Part shown: one piece after another, positions 32,769-43,180 of the stretch
Numbering within the stretch: the first letter of the stretch is position 1
Layout of the letters: every line of letters starts with the position of its first letter
Assembly (NCBI GenBank): GCA_942159475.1
Contig: OW804099.1
Location: 11,605,146-11,669,145 of the forward strand
Direction of reading: 5' to 3'
DNA length: 64,000 nt
From: Sthenelais limicola
Lineage: Eukaryota; Annelida; Polychaeta; Phyllodocida; Sigalionidae
Position numbers and translations under genes: made by a program
The notes under the pieces: model-generated
What the model was told of the DNA's origin: nothing
The model's database searches: none
What the model saw: the letters and a program-made list of their open reading frames with translations, nothing else

Positions 32769-33260
32769 TGTAGTGAATCTGTGTCGCAGGTTCGTTTCCC
32801 TTGGCGTATCCGAAGCTTATCAATCGAGAGTTTATATAGAACAAAAGGAACAAAGGCAGGCGCTACCTGTTCACTTGGGTTTTATTGTGAGGTTTCGGAA
32901 CTGGCATCAGTTCGCATCAGACCTGACTAGACTGTGGACTTCGGATTACCTGGCCAGCCAGGTAACCCTCATCCAAAGGTGTCTATCAGACCTATACATC
33001 AACAGTCAACAATTCACAATGAGCAGTATAAGTAACACTATCCACACTGAGAGGTTTATCATGGCCTCTACAGCTTACATTAAATGGTAGAAACCCAGGT
33101 CGTGGTTACTATCGACCAACAGCTGGCTGCTGTTAAATATATAAAAGGCGACAGGCAAAACATATGATTTAGACTAAAAAGTCCCGCGGACCAGTAGTGA
33201 CCACTGGGGAGGTTCGGACGAACTAACCCTCAGCGGCCACCTACACCCAATATCACCACA
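32769..33260 (-). repeat. 5' LTR of the Ty3/Gypsy element
   Basis: 492 bp, TG..CA on the sense strand. A TATATATTT box is at 33143-33135. An AATAAA signal is at 32886-32881 and a second TATATAAA at 32838-32831. The first TATA with the downstream AATAAA gives a workable U3-R-U5 layout (R roughly 33105 to 32865). Confidence 0.97.
33135..33143 (-). promoter_or_regulatory. Putative TATA box of the LTR promoter
   Basis: Sense TATATATTT about 120 bp from the LTR start. It is preferred over TATATAAA at 32838-32831 because only the former lies upstream of the AATAAA signal, which the R region must contain or precede. Confidence 0.5.
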
Positions 33261-33264
33261 CTAT

Positions 33265-34348
33265 TATTATTGTTGTTATCAACATAGAATATCAAACTTG
33301 AATATCTATATCTGGGTGAGATTAAATAGAAAAAAATAACACTTCTAGAAGGTCTGACTGCCTTAACATAAAGCTGCTGGGATGCCTTAGCATTTGTTTC
33401 CATATTTTATTCACATATGACTTATAATTGTCTGATATTTCCCTCCTTTACTTGCATACACACAGTATAGGCATACACATGGCATGTGTCTAATAATCTT
33501 GATAATTATTTCAAATGTGTTTTGGCAACATAAACGGGACTTTGAATAAGGGTCAAACTTATATATAAATGTTTAATGATGAATATGTTAATTTGCGGAG
33601 ATATTGCATAGAAGTTAGGAATATATATATATTTAAGAAATCCACTTTACAGGCATCAACCAGTTGCTTCACGGGCATCACCACAATCAATACTGCTGAC
33701 GTTACCTCATCACCATCAGGATTGTTCACACATATTATAGAAAAACTACTGTTGTGATGACCATAATAAAACAATTTCCATGATCAAATATTGAACACCA
33801 TCTTTACTGATGATTCACATACATATCCAAACTTTATAAATACCTAAACTCAACTGTAAACAATGACCACTTTTAATTGCATTGGCCATATGTGATGAGG
33901 TAACACGCGTCACAGGGATCACAGGGATCATTTGGTGAGATCCAGGTCTATGGTAACGGTTCAGTACTCTTACTGAAACGGCAGCAATCTTCAAATAGAA
34001 TGAACTACAACATGGTCTAGTACAGATCTATGATTGATGGGACATGTATAAAAATCTACCTGTATGAGGAGGGAACTCCACACAGGGTGAAATGGGTCAG
34101 TGGATAAGTGGATCAGTTGCTACCATATATATTAGCAGGAAACGGTGATTTCTGGTCAGGTATTTTTCTTGAAATCTATTTTTAGCCTGCAAAAGATGGG
34201 GAAGCCTGTCTGGAAAACCTTTCTGGGAATGTCCGACTCTATTTATAGGCTTTGTATGCACAAATGTCAAAAGTAGGGAGCACATGACCAATCACATGAC
34301 CATCACTTGAATTAAAATGTAATGACATCATGCATCTAATATTCCAGA
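33265..34348. other. Noncoding stretch
   Basis: AT-rich. 34024-34110 resembles 17921-18010 (shared ATGATTGATGGGA and GTGAAATGGGTCAGTG). No gene seen. Confidence 0.5.
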
Positions 34349-37300
34349 TGGTAAGAGAGGAAGAGGGAGGGAGAGATGGATGGGGGGAGGGAGGGAGAGG
34401 GAAGGTGGAGGGGGAGAGAGAAGAAGAGGGGAGGGGGAGGGTGGAGGAATCCGAGAGGAGCAGGGGAGAAGGAAAAAGTGTATGAGAGACATAGAAAAGG
34501 TGGAAGTGAAAAGAGGGGAGGGTACATGTGGGAGAGGGGAGGGGGAGGGAGAGAGGGGAGAGATAAAGTTAGAAGAGGAAGAAGGGGGAGAAAAAGAGGG
34601 GAAGATAAAAGTGCAGAGGGGAGGGTCAAGAAGAAAAAAGAAGGAGGGAGAGGGGGAGAGAGGGAGAAAGAGCAGAGGGGAGGGGGAGAGCAAGGAAAAA
34701 GAGAGGGGGAGGAAAGGGGAGAGAGATCTGAGGGGAGGGGAGAGCAAGGAAGCAGAGAATGGGGCAAATTGGATAGGGAGAGGGAGAAGAGGATACAGAG
34801 AGAAGAGGGGGAGAGAGAAGAGGGCAGGTGAGAGAAGAAGGGGAGAGTAGAGACAGGGAGAGGGGGAGGGGAGAGTAGAGACAGGGGGAGGGTAGAGACA
34901 GGGAGAGGGGGAGGGGAGAGTAGAGAGAGGGGGAGGGTAGAGACAGGGAGAGGGGGAGGGTAGAGACAGGGAGAGGGGGAGGGGAGAGTAGAGAGAGGGG
35001 GAGGGTAGAGACAGGGAGAGGGGGAGGGTAGAGAGAGGGGGAGGGTAGAGACAGGGAGAGGGGGAGGGTAGAGACAGGGAGAGGGGGTGGGTAGAGACAG
35101 GGAGAGGGGGAGAGTAGAGACAGGGAGAGGGGAGAGTAGAGAGAGGGGGAGGGGAGAGACAGGGAGAGGGGGAGGGTAGAGACAGGGAGAGGGGGAGGGG
35201 AGAGTAGAGAGAGGGGGAGGGTAGAGACAGGGAGAGGGGGAGGGTAGAGACAGGGGGAGGGGGAGAGTAGAGACAGGGAGAGGGGGAGGGTAGGGACAGG
35301 GAGAGGGGGAGGGTAGAGACAGGGAGGGGGAGGGTAGGGACAGGGAGAGGGGGAGGGTAGAGACAGGGAGAGGGGGAGGGGAGGGTAGAGAGAGGGGGAG
35401 GGTAGAGACAGGGAGAGGGGGAGGGTAGAGAGAGGGGGAGGGTAGAGACAGGGAGAGGGGGAGGGTAGAGACAGGGAGAGGGGGAGGGTAGAGACAGGGA
35501 GAGGAAGAGTAGAGACAGGGAGAGGGGGAGGGTAGAGACAGGGAGAGGGAGAGAGTAGAGACAGGGAGAGGGGGAGAGTAGAGACAGGGAGAGGGGGAGG
35601 GTAGAGACAGGGAGAGGAAGAGTAGAGACAGGGAGAGGGGGAGGGTAGAGACAGGGAGAGGGAGAGAGTAGAGACAGGGAGAGGGGGAGAGTAGAGACAG
35701 GGAGAGGGGGAGGGTAGAGACAGGGAGAGGGGGAGGGTAGGGACAGGGAGAGGGGGAGAGTAGAGACAGGGAGAGGAAGAGTAGAGACAGGGAGAGGGGG
35801 AGGGTAGAGACAGGGAGAGGAAGAGTAGAGACAGGGAGAGGGGGAGGGTAGAGACAGGGAGAGGAAGAGTAGAGACAGGGAGAGGGGGAGGGTAGAGACA
35901 GGGAGAGGGAGAGAGTAGAGACAGGGAGAGGGGGAGGGTAGAGACAGGGAGAGGGAGAGAGTAGAGACAGGGAGAGGGGGAGGGGAGAGTAGAGAGAGGG
36001 GGAGGGTAGAGACAGGGAGAGGGGAGGGTAGAGACAGGGAGAGGGGAGGGTAGAGACAGGGAGAGGGGGAGGGTAGAGACAGGGAGAGGGGGAGGGTAGA
36101 GAGAGGGGGAGGGTAGAGACAGGGAGAGGGGGAGGGTAGAGACAGGGAGAGGGGGAGGGTAGAGACAGGGGGAGGGTAGAGACAGGGAGAGGGGGAGGGT
36201 AGAGACAGGGAGAGGGGGTGGGTAGAGACAGGGAGAGGGGGAGAGTAGAGACAGGGAGAGGGGGAGGGGAGAGTAGAGAGAGGGGGAGGGGAGAGACAGG
36301 GAGAGGGGGAGGGTAGAGACAGGGAGAGGGGGAGGGGAGAGTAGAGAGAGGGGGAGGGTAGAGACAGGGAGAGGGGGAGGGTAGAGACAGGGGGAGGGGA
36401 GAGTAGAGACAGGGAGAGGGGGAGGGTAGGGACAGGGAGAGGGAGAGGGTAGAGACAGGGATAGGGGGAGGGTAGAGACAGGGAGGGGGAGGGTAGGGAC
36501 AGGGAGAGGGGGAGGGTAGAGACAGGGAGAGGGGGAGGGGAGGGTAGAGAGAGGGGGAGGGTAGAGACAGGGAGAGGGGGAGGGTAGAGAGAGGGGGAGG
36601 GTAGAGACAGGGAGAGGGGGAGGGTAGAGACAGGGAGAGGGGGAGGGTAGAGACAGGGAGAGGAAGAGTAGAGACAGGGAGAGGGGGAGGGTAGAGACAG
36701 GGAGAGGGAGAGAGTAGAGACAGGGAGAGGGGGAGAGTAGAGACAGGGAGAGGGGGAGAGTAGAGACAGGGAGAGGGGGAGGGTAGAGACAGGGAGAGGG
36801 GGAGAGTAGAGACAGGGAGAGGGGGAGGGTAGAGACAGGGAGAGGGGGAGGGTAGAGACAGGGAGAGGAAGAGTAGAGACAGGGAGAGGGGGAGGGTAGA
36901 GACAGGGAGAGGGAGAGAGTAGAGACAGGGAGAGGGGGAGGGTAGAGACAGGGAGAGGGAGAGAGTAGAGACAGGGAGAGGGGGAGGGGAGAGTAGAGAG
37001 AGGGGGAGGGTAGAGACAGGGAGAGGGGAGGGTAGAGACAGGGAGAGGGGAGGGTAGAGACAGGGAGAGGGGAGGGTAGAGACAGGGAGAGGGGAGGGTA
37101 GAGACAGGGAGAGGGGGAGGGTAGAGACAGGGAGAGGGGGAGGGTAGAGACAGGGAGAGGGGAGGGTAGAGACAGGGAGAGGGGAGGGTAGAGACAGGGA
37201 GAGGGGGAGGGTAGAGACAGGGAGAGGGGGAGGGTAGAGAGAGGGGGAGGGTAGAGACAGGGAGAGGGGGAGGGTAGAGACAGGGAGAGGGGGAGGGTAG

Positions 37301-37768
37301 AGACAGGGAGAGGGGGAGGGTAGAGACAGGGAGAGGGGGAGGGTAGAGACAGGGAGAGGGGGAGGGTAGAGACAGGGAGAGGGGGAGAGTAGAGACAGGG
37401 AGAGGGGGAGGGTAGAGACAGGGAGAGGGGGAGGGTAGAGACAGGGAGAGGGGGAGGGTAGAGAGAGGGGGAGGGTAGAGACAGGGAGAGGGGGAGGGTA
37501 GAGACAGGGAGAGGGGGAGGGTAGAGACAGGGAGAGGGGGAGGGTAGAGAGAGGGGGAGGGTAGAGACAGGGAGAGGGGGAGGGTAGAGACAGGGAGAGG
37601 GGGAGGGTAGAGACAGGGAGAGGGGGAGAGTAGAGACAGGGAGAGGGGGAGGGTAGAGACAGGGAGAGGGGGAGGGTAGAGACAGGGAGAGGGGGAGGGT
37701 AGAGAGAGGGGGAGGGTAGAGACAGGGAGACGGGGAGGGTAGAGACAGGGAGAGGAAGAGGGTGACCA
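34349..37768. repeat. 3.4-kb polypurine minisatellite
   Basis: From 34349 to ~34850 the plus strand is irregular G/A sequence. From ~34850 to 37768 it is tandem copies of a 23-bp unit, TAGAGACAGGGAGAGGGGGA plus GGG, with 17-22 bp deletion variants. The minus strand lacks stops in all frames, which creates a 1,063-codon PSPCLYPPPLPVSTL-type repeat ORF (37817-34626) that I do not accept as a gene. Rare variants recur about 1.13-1.16 kb apart (the GGGGGTGGG variant at 35083 and 36214; GAGGAAGAGT at 35501 and 36660), which shows a higher-order duplication. Confidence 0.97.
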
Positions 37769-38609
37769 TCCAGAAGATGGGTATTTTACTAGTAATACAT
37801 AAAACCTCTGCCTGCATCCTCCCCCTCCCTATGTCTCCCCACCCCTGACTGTGAGTGCGTCACATAGATATACCGCTACAAAACAGGCAAAATACCTTCC
37901 TTAGGTTACGATTTCTCACCCAATTTCTTCTTCATGTAGCTTACTAAGATGGTTCACAGCTGAAAATAAATTGTTCAGTGAAGAATAACAGAGGAACGTA
38001 GATGAATACACCAACAACGTAGAGAATTTGTCAATATTCAGAGGGAAGGGGCCAACCTATATGCCTCAAAAAATCTCTTCCATTGGCTATCACAAACTTG
38101 AGTGATGATTCGGCCAGAGCCTGCTGCCTAACTTCAAATAATATATTAAATCCTATTGATGACGGGAGCTAAGCCCAAAACGGAGATGGACAGGAGAGGG
38201 AGATAAGTGTTGGTTTGTGTTTTATTGGGGTCCGAAGTTTCGGGCACATTAGCCCTTTTTCAAGGATGAATTATACACCTAAATATGCCTCTCAAGTGCA
38301 GAAATGTTCACTCTAGTTGCTAGGTTACCAACGTTACTTAGTTACTGGAGATTGTTATATGGGCCCAAGTAAGCAAATGTGCATTATGGTTGGAGGATGG
38401 GTATTAGGGCCATATATGACTATAAGATTCGATTACAATACATACATTTATTCTGATTTGATGATTTCATTCGTATAGGTGATTAGATGAGTAGATTGAT
38501 ATAATTTCAGGTGAATTACATTTGAATTATTTAGCAAAAAAAAATCTATTAAAAAATTAAAAAATCAAAATAATATATTAAATACTTGACATGTTGATTG
38601 TAGATCTAA
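37769..38609. other. Noncoding stretch
   Basis: No supported gene or RNA. AT-rich, with a phrase TTTGTGTTTTATTGGGGTCC near 38214. Confidence 0.45.
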
Positions 38610-39036
38610 TTGTGATCCGTTTTAGGAAAATGAGTCATAAGTCGCAAAATATGGATTTTGAGATATCATCATATTTGAAATGAGAAAACCAAGCTGATTC
38701 CAATGATAGTAAACACTAGGACACCTAATATGCATTTCTATATTTTAAGGTTGATATTTTTATTTTTGAAAAATGAAGTTTGCAATGTTTTTCTGGATGG
38801 GTAATTAACAGTAAAGTAACTTGATATATTCCATACCAAGGCCTTTAAAACACAAGGATATATTTAATACAATGTCCCGAAATTTGTTACATGGATTCAT
38901 ATGACTATAGGCGCTGCCATAAGCGCTAAACCCTCTAAAAATCAATACATTTCAATAAAGATATCTTTTGGAAAAAACACTTTGAAAAATATCAATTTTG
39001 CGACTTATGACTCATTTTCCTGGAACACATCACAAT
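38610..39036 (+). mobile_element. Inverted-repeat element (MITE), family 2 copy 1
   Basis: About 427 bp with ends TGTGATCCGTTTTAGGAAAA and the reverse complement of TTGTGATGTGTTCCAGGAAA, both followed by ATGAGTCATAAGTCGCAAAA. The inverted ends are about 38 bp. No ORF. It lies head-to-head with a second copy at 39095. Confidence 0.85.
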
Positions 39037-39094
39037 TGTTGACCGATTCAAACTCATGTTTTGTCTCATTAACCCCTTGCCCAGTTCTATCAAA

Positions 39095-39508
39095 TGTGAT
39101 GTGTTTCAGGAAAATGAGTCATAAGTCGCAAAATTGATATTTTTCAAAGCGTTTTTCTCACAAGATCACATTATTGGAATGGTCAAATTTTTGGAGAGTT
39201 TATCACTTACATCTATATCAATCAATGTATCAAATTTCAAGACAATCTATCCAATATATCCTTTCGTTTTAAAGGTCTTCATATTGACTACATTTAGTTA
39301 CATTACTGTTTATTAACCCCCCAGAAATATTGGAAACCTTTTTTTTTTCAAGAACAAAAATATCAAACTTAAAATCTAGAAATATTTATCAGATTATTAG
39401 ACTGTTTACTACCATTGGAATCGGCTTGATCTCATCTGTTCAGATATAATGGTATCTCAAAATCTTTTTTTTGCGACTTATGACTCATTTTCCTAAAACA
39501 CATCACAA
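39095..39508 (-). mobile_element. Inverted-repeat element (MITE), family 2 copy 2
   Basis: About 414 bp with the same ATGAGTCATAAGTCGCAAAA termini. Its interior matches copy 1 in reverse (for example CCAATGGTAGTAAAC versus CCAATGATAGTAAAC), so the two are oppositely oriented 58 bp apart. It ends 28 bp from the fucosyltransferase stop codon, so it probably lies in or next to that gene's 3' UTR. Confidence 0.85.
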
Positions 39509-39535
39509 ATGAGCAATTCAACCAGAACCAGTTTG

Positions 39536-40663
39536 TCACCATTTATTTCGAAAGTCATTCACCAGTTTACTATTATTAAAATGTCCTTTTATTTTAACTT
39601 CGTTAATAAAGTCATGATCACAAGTTTGCGGGCCCCAGAAATTCATCAACTCATGGTGAGAGTAAGATTTCTTTGGCAAAGAGTTATTTTGAAGTGCACC
39701 ACAAATATCACACAATGCCGTGTAGTGTGACTTTGTTATATAAAATTGTTGCCTCCATTTGAAATAAGATAAGTATTCTTCCTTATTTTGATCTAAGTAT
39801 TCTAAATATGATGCTAGGTGCTTAGGTGTCTCGAATTCTCTTACATCAATGTAGGAATGAGGGGGTAGAAGGTCTGAGTTATTTACTCCATTGAAAATAA
39901 TCGGCACAATATCATATTCCAAGGGAGTGAATGCCTTCTCGGTGATGTAGTCTTCACACAAGGAGTTTTCAAAAGAGAGGTAGAACTTATAATATCGTTG
40001 AAGATATTTCAAACAGTTGTTCAGGGGCTTAGTCTTGCAGTGTGACCTGAAGTATCTTTTCTTGGAACATTTACCATAGATGTCTACCTGAATGTGCTTT
40101 TTAAGCTCAATAACATATTCTTCTCTCTGACTAAATGTCTCACATTGACTGACCACCCATAATACTTTCAATTTATGGATTTTTTTCTTCAGATCAGGCT
40201 GCCAGGAAGTAAGTGGACTTAGTCTTGCTGCAACCTGGCCATAAGGTGACCAGAAGTCTGAATCTCTGCGGTAGGTAAGGGTCCAATTGAAAAAATTGTC
40301 AAATAACTTAAAGTCGAAGTGTTCCTTTCTGGTGACAAGTGGGGATTCTGCTGCCATGAAAACAAATCTCTGGACTTGTGTTCTGCCCGCTTGCAGTTGG
40401 GCATACAACTCAGTGTAGTTTATGTTAAAAATATAAATGACTACAGCATCAGACATATGGAACATGTTCTGATCTGTGGTCAGCTTGCAGCTTATTTTGT
40501 GTTTCCTATTGCAAAACCTTGAAAAACTTCCAATGAAGTTTTTACTTATAAAACGGTTCCAGAAGAGAATGGTGATAATTTTCCTCTCCTTTAGATGTTT
40601 AGGGTTGAAGGCAGGGGAGCCAACAGGTTTTATTGGGTACCATTTAAGTAACAGCAGCACAAC
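39536..40663 (-). CDS. Alpha-1,3-fucosyltransferase-like (GT10) terminal exon
   Basis: About 375 codons on the minus strand, ending TGA at 39538-39536. The sense sequence TTTTGATTCTCACAG/G places a splice acceptor at 40664, and an in-frame TGA lies just upstream, so 40663 is an exon start. GT10 hallmarks in order: MAAESPL (about 102), FNWTLTYRRDSD (about 124), WVVSQCETFSQREEY (about 168), DIYGKC, and the donor-binding signature FYLSFENSLCEDYITEKAF (about 226-244). These Golgi type II enzymes transfer fucose from GDP-fucose to N-acetylglucosamine-containing glycans. The N-terminal membrane anchor is missing and must be on an upstream exon. The ORF is clean, so this is probably a functional host gene. 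Possible AATAAA at 39314-39309. Confidence 0.9.
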   Translation of the reverse strand, partial: VVLLLLKWYPIKPVGSPAFNPKHLKERKIITILFWNRFISKNFIGSFSRFCNRKHKISCKLTTDQNMFHMSDAVVIYIFNINYTELYAQLQAGRTQVQRFVFMAAESPLVTRKEHFDFKLFDNFFNWTLTYRRDSDFWSPYGQVAARLSPLTSWQPDLKKKIHKLKVLWVVSQCETFSQREEYVIELKKHIQVDIYGKCSKKRYFRSHCKTKPLNNCLKYLQRYYKFYLSFENSLCEDYITEKAFTPLEYDIVPIIFNGVNNSDLLPPHSYIDVREFETPKHLASYLEYLDQNKEEYLSYFKWRQQFYITKSHYTALCDICGALQNNSLPKKSYSHHELMNFWGPQTCDHDFINEVKIKGHFNNSKLVNDFRNKW

Positions 40664-40792
40664 CTGTGAGAATCAAAACAGAAATTAAAAATCTTGCAGT
40701 AATTATAAGTTGTGGTTACCTAATACCTTGACTAGTAATGGCCTAGGAATTCTTTGGTTAGAACCTGCCTCCCTAATTCACATGCATTAACT

Positions 40793-41031
40793 GGGTCAGA
40801 TTTTCAGAAAATGTACAATTGGCAGCTGTATACATTTAGTAAATTCTGCTAAATTAGGCTGCAATTTGGTCAATACTAGGTAAATCCGAGTATATTCGGC
40901 ATATTCGGCATATATTCTAGCAATCAGTTTGGTTAGGTTGAACTGTATTTTGAACTTTATTTTTGTCTGAAATTTGGCTTATTTTGGAGGATTGATGAAG
41001 GTGAATTGTACATTTTCTGAAAATCTGACCC
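40793..41031. mobile_element. Short inverted-repeat element (MITE), family 1 copy 3
   Basis: 239 bp bounded by GGGTCAGATTTTCAGAAAAT and its reverse complement; the best-preserved of the three copies. It lies in the presumed intron upstream of the fucosyltransferase exon. Confidence 0.9.
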
Positions 41032-41183
41032 ATATGTTGAAAAGGTACAAAAATGGAGCAAGTCATCCTCAGTACTTATACATTGGACAAAGAGTTGGGT
41101 GAAAACAAAACAAATAGGACAAATATCTTTTTGTAATTTTGACCACATACAAACAAACAAATACTGCATGCCTACAGGAATGA

Positions 41184-41356
41184 GGGTGTGAGGGAGGTGG
41201 GTCTGAGGGAGGAGGGTGTGAGGGAGGTGGGTCTGAGGGAGGAGGTTGTGAGGGATGTTGGTTTGTGGGAGGAGGGTGTGGGGGAGGAGGGATTGAGGGA
41301 GGAGGGTCTGAGGGAGGCAGGGTCTGAGGGAGGAGGGTCTGAGGGAAGAGGGTGTG
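41184..41356. repeat. GAGGGAGG minisatellite
   Basis: Tandem copies of a 16-18 bp unit, GAGGGAGGAGGGTGTG/GAGGTGGGTCTGA. Short repeat ORFs here are not genes. Confidence 0.9.
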
Positions 41357-42059
41357 TGTTGTTTATACTAAAAGTGGCTTAAAACCCCTTTTGGGGGAAC
41401 ACATGTAATGCAAAAGGGTGGGGAGGGGTAAGAGAGAGAGCAGAGTGAGAGAGAGGCAGAGTGAGAGTGAGAGACAGACAGAGAGCGAGAAAGGTGAGTG
41501 AGAGAGAGAGATGGGGGAGTAGGAGTGGGAGCAGGAGGCAGAGTGGGAGCAAGAGAGGGAATGGGAGAGGCAACGGGACAGGCAACACAACAGTAGCACA
41601 ACAGTGACCAAAAAAGCATCATAACAGGGTTCCATTTGATGTATGAATGTTAATACAGATAATAAGTTACAGAGAGAACTTGATCCCGGCAGACCAGTGA
41701 TCGTACGATGCAGCGGGGGTCTATAGGGAGAAAAAACATCCCAGAATCTCATCAAATCGCGTCTAATAGTACGTGTTATTACACTTCGTTATTGCCCACC
41801 AAATATATATGTTTGAAAGTGTAATGCTGAAATTGTCCATACATACCAAGAGAAAGAAGAATAAGGCTTGGTATTGCCAGATTCTTTTAGGAATAGGGCT
41901 GGTTGGCGCGTCCATGGTATAGCAACGTCTTGTTCAGGTGAAGGCTGGGAATGTGGAAGCAGAAAGAACTGTCATTGGAAGACCTGGAATATTCTGACAT
42001 TCACACATTGGAATATTCTGCTGACATGCGCAGTGAGACATGAGAAACCCTTATTTAAA
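41357..42059. other. GA-rich and unique noncoding sequence
   Basis: 41420-41580 is AGAG-rich simple sequence. The rest shows no gene. Confidence 0.6.
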
Positions 42060-42690
42060 AGGATGAGACCACAGAGAAGAGAGGGGGATGAAGGAGAGAG
42101 ACGAGAGGGGGATGTAGGAGCGAGATGTGAGGGGGATGAAGGGCAGGGAAGAGAGGGGGATGAAGGAGAGAGAAGAGAGGGGGATGAAGGAGAGAGAAGA
42201 GAGGGGGATGTAGGAGCGAGATGAGAGGGGGATGAAGGGCAGGGAAGAGAGGAGGATGTAGGAGAGGGAAGAGAGGGGGATGTAGGAGAGAGAAGAGAGG
42301 GGGATGTAGGAGCGAGATGAGAGGGGGATGAAGGGCAGGGAAGAGAGGAGGATGTAGGAGAGGGAAGAGAGGGGGATGTAGGAGAGAGAAGAGAGGGGGA
42401 TGTAGGAAAGAGACAAGAGGGGGATGTAGGAGAGAGACGAGTGGGGGATGTAGGAGCGAGATGTGAGGGGGATGTAGGAAAGAGAAGAGAGGGAGATGTA
42501 GGAGAGGGAAGAGAGGGGGATGTAGAAGAAAAAGGTAAAACGATGTAGGAGAGAGAAGAGCCGGGTATGTAGGAGAGGGAAGAGAGGGGGGTGTAGAAGA
42601 GAGAAGAGAGGGAGGTGTAAGAGAGAGAAGAGCGGTGATTTAGGAGACAGAAGAGAGGGGATGTAGGAGACAGAAAATAGGTTTCCTCCA
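42060..42690. repeat. 24-bp polypurine minisatellite
   Basis: About 26 copies of a 24-bp unit, GAGGGGGATGTAGGAGAGAG plus AAGA, with variants GAAGGGCAGG. Larger blocks repeat (for example 42200-42290 versus 42305-42400). The unit is eight codons, so an ORF of [12 protein letters not shown] repeats appears on the minus strand; not a gene. Confidence 0.95.
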
Positions 42691-43180
42691 CAGCTTTTAA
42701 GTGTCGGTGTCTGTGATAATGATGTGCAGTTCTCACTTTAGTAATGCCACTTTAGACATTAATCATTCACTCAGGCTGTAGAGATACAGAGTCTTCATGT
42801 AGCATTGTTTCATTGGAAGTCTGGCATTTCGAGCTACATATCATGTTCTTTATCAAGGTGACTTAATTAATTACGAGGCCAGTATTGAGCTCGGCTGTGT
42901 TATGTAACACTTTCACAGCCAAGACAGTTTGCATTCAGAGTACAGGATATAACAGAAGAAAGGCTTATTATTATATGTATACGCATTCTATATGAGACGT
43001 GCTATAAGTGGGGTGTTATAAAAATATTTATATAGGACGTGTCCTATATATATGAAATGTAGTTGTCTACAAATAGCTCTGTTGTTATGCTTCGCGGAGC
43101 TTTGGCTCTCAGCGGAGCATGTAAACAAATCCCCGCGATCGGTAATCCACCCGTAATTCTGGTACTATGATTATAGAAAT
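42691..43180. other. Noncoding stretch
   Basis: AT-rich with no supported gene. It ends at AAAT 43177-43180, which flanks the next element. Confidence 0.45.

Larger units (their letters stand above)
21657..33260 (-). mobile_element. Complete Ty3/Gypsy-type LTR retrotransposon with a third ORF
   Basis: 11,604 bp, sense strand minus, flanked by a 4-bp target duplication CTAT (21653-21656 and 33261-33264). The two 492-bp LTRs begin TG and end CA on the sense strand and differ at one position. Order in sense: 5' LTR, primer-binding site, gag, pol in the -1 frame, spacer, ORF3, polypurine tract, 3' LTR. Pol has protease, RT, RNase H, integrase order, which defines Ty3/Gypsy. All three ORFs are uninterrupted. 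The GC-rich coding sequence differs from the AT-rich flanks. Confidence 0.97.

Noticed and set aside
34626..37817. 1,063-codon minus-strand ORF of Pro/Ser/Leu repeats
   Set aside because: It is a translation of a 23-bp minisatellite whose C/T-rich strand has no stop in any frame; there is no start context or non-repeat domain.
41972..42736. 254-codon minus-strand ORF of [12 protein letters not shown] repeats
   Set aside because: Translation of the 24-bp polypurine minisatellite.
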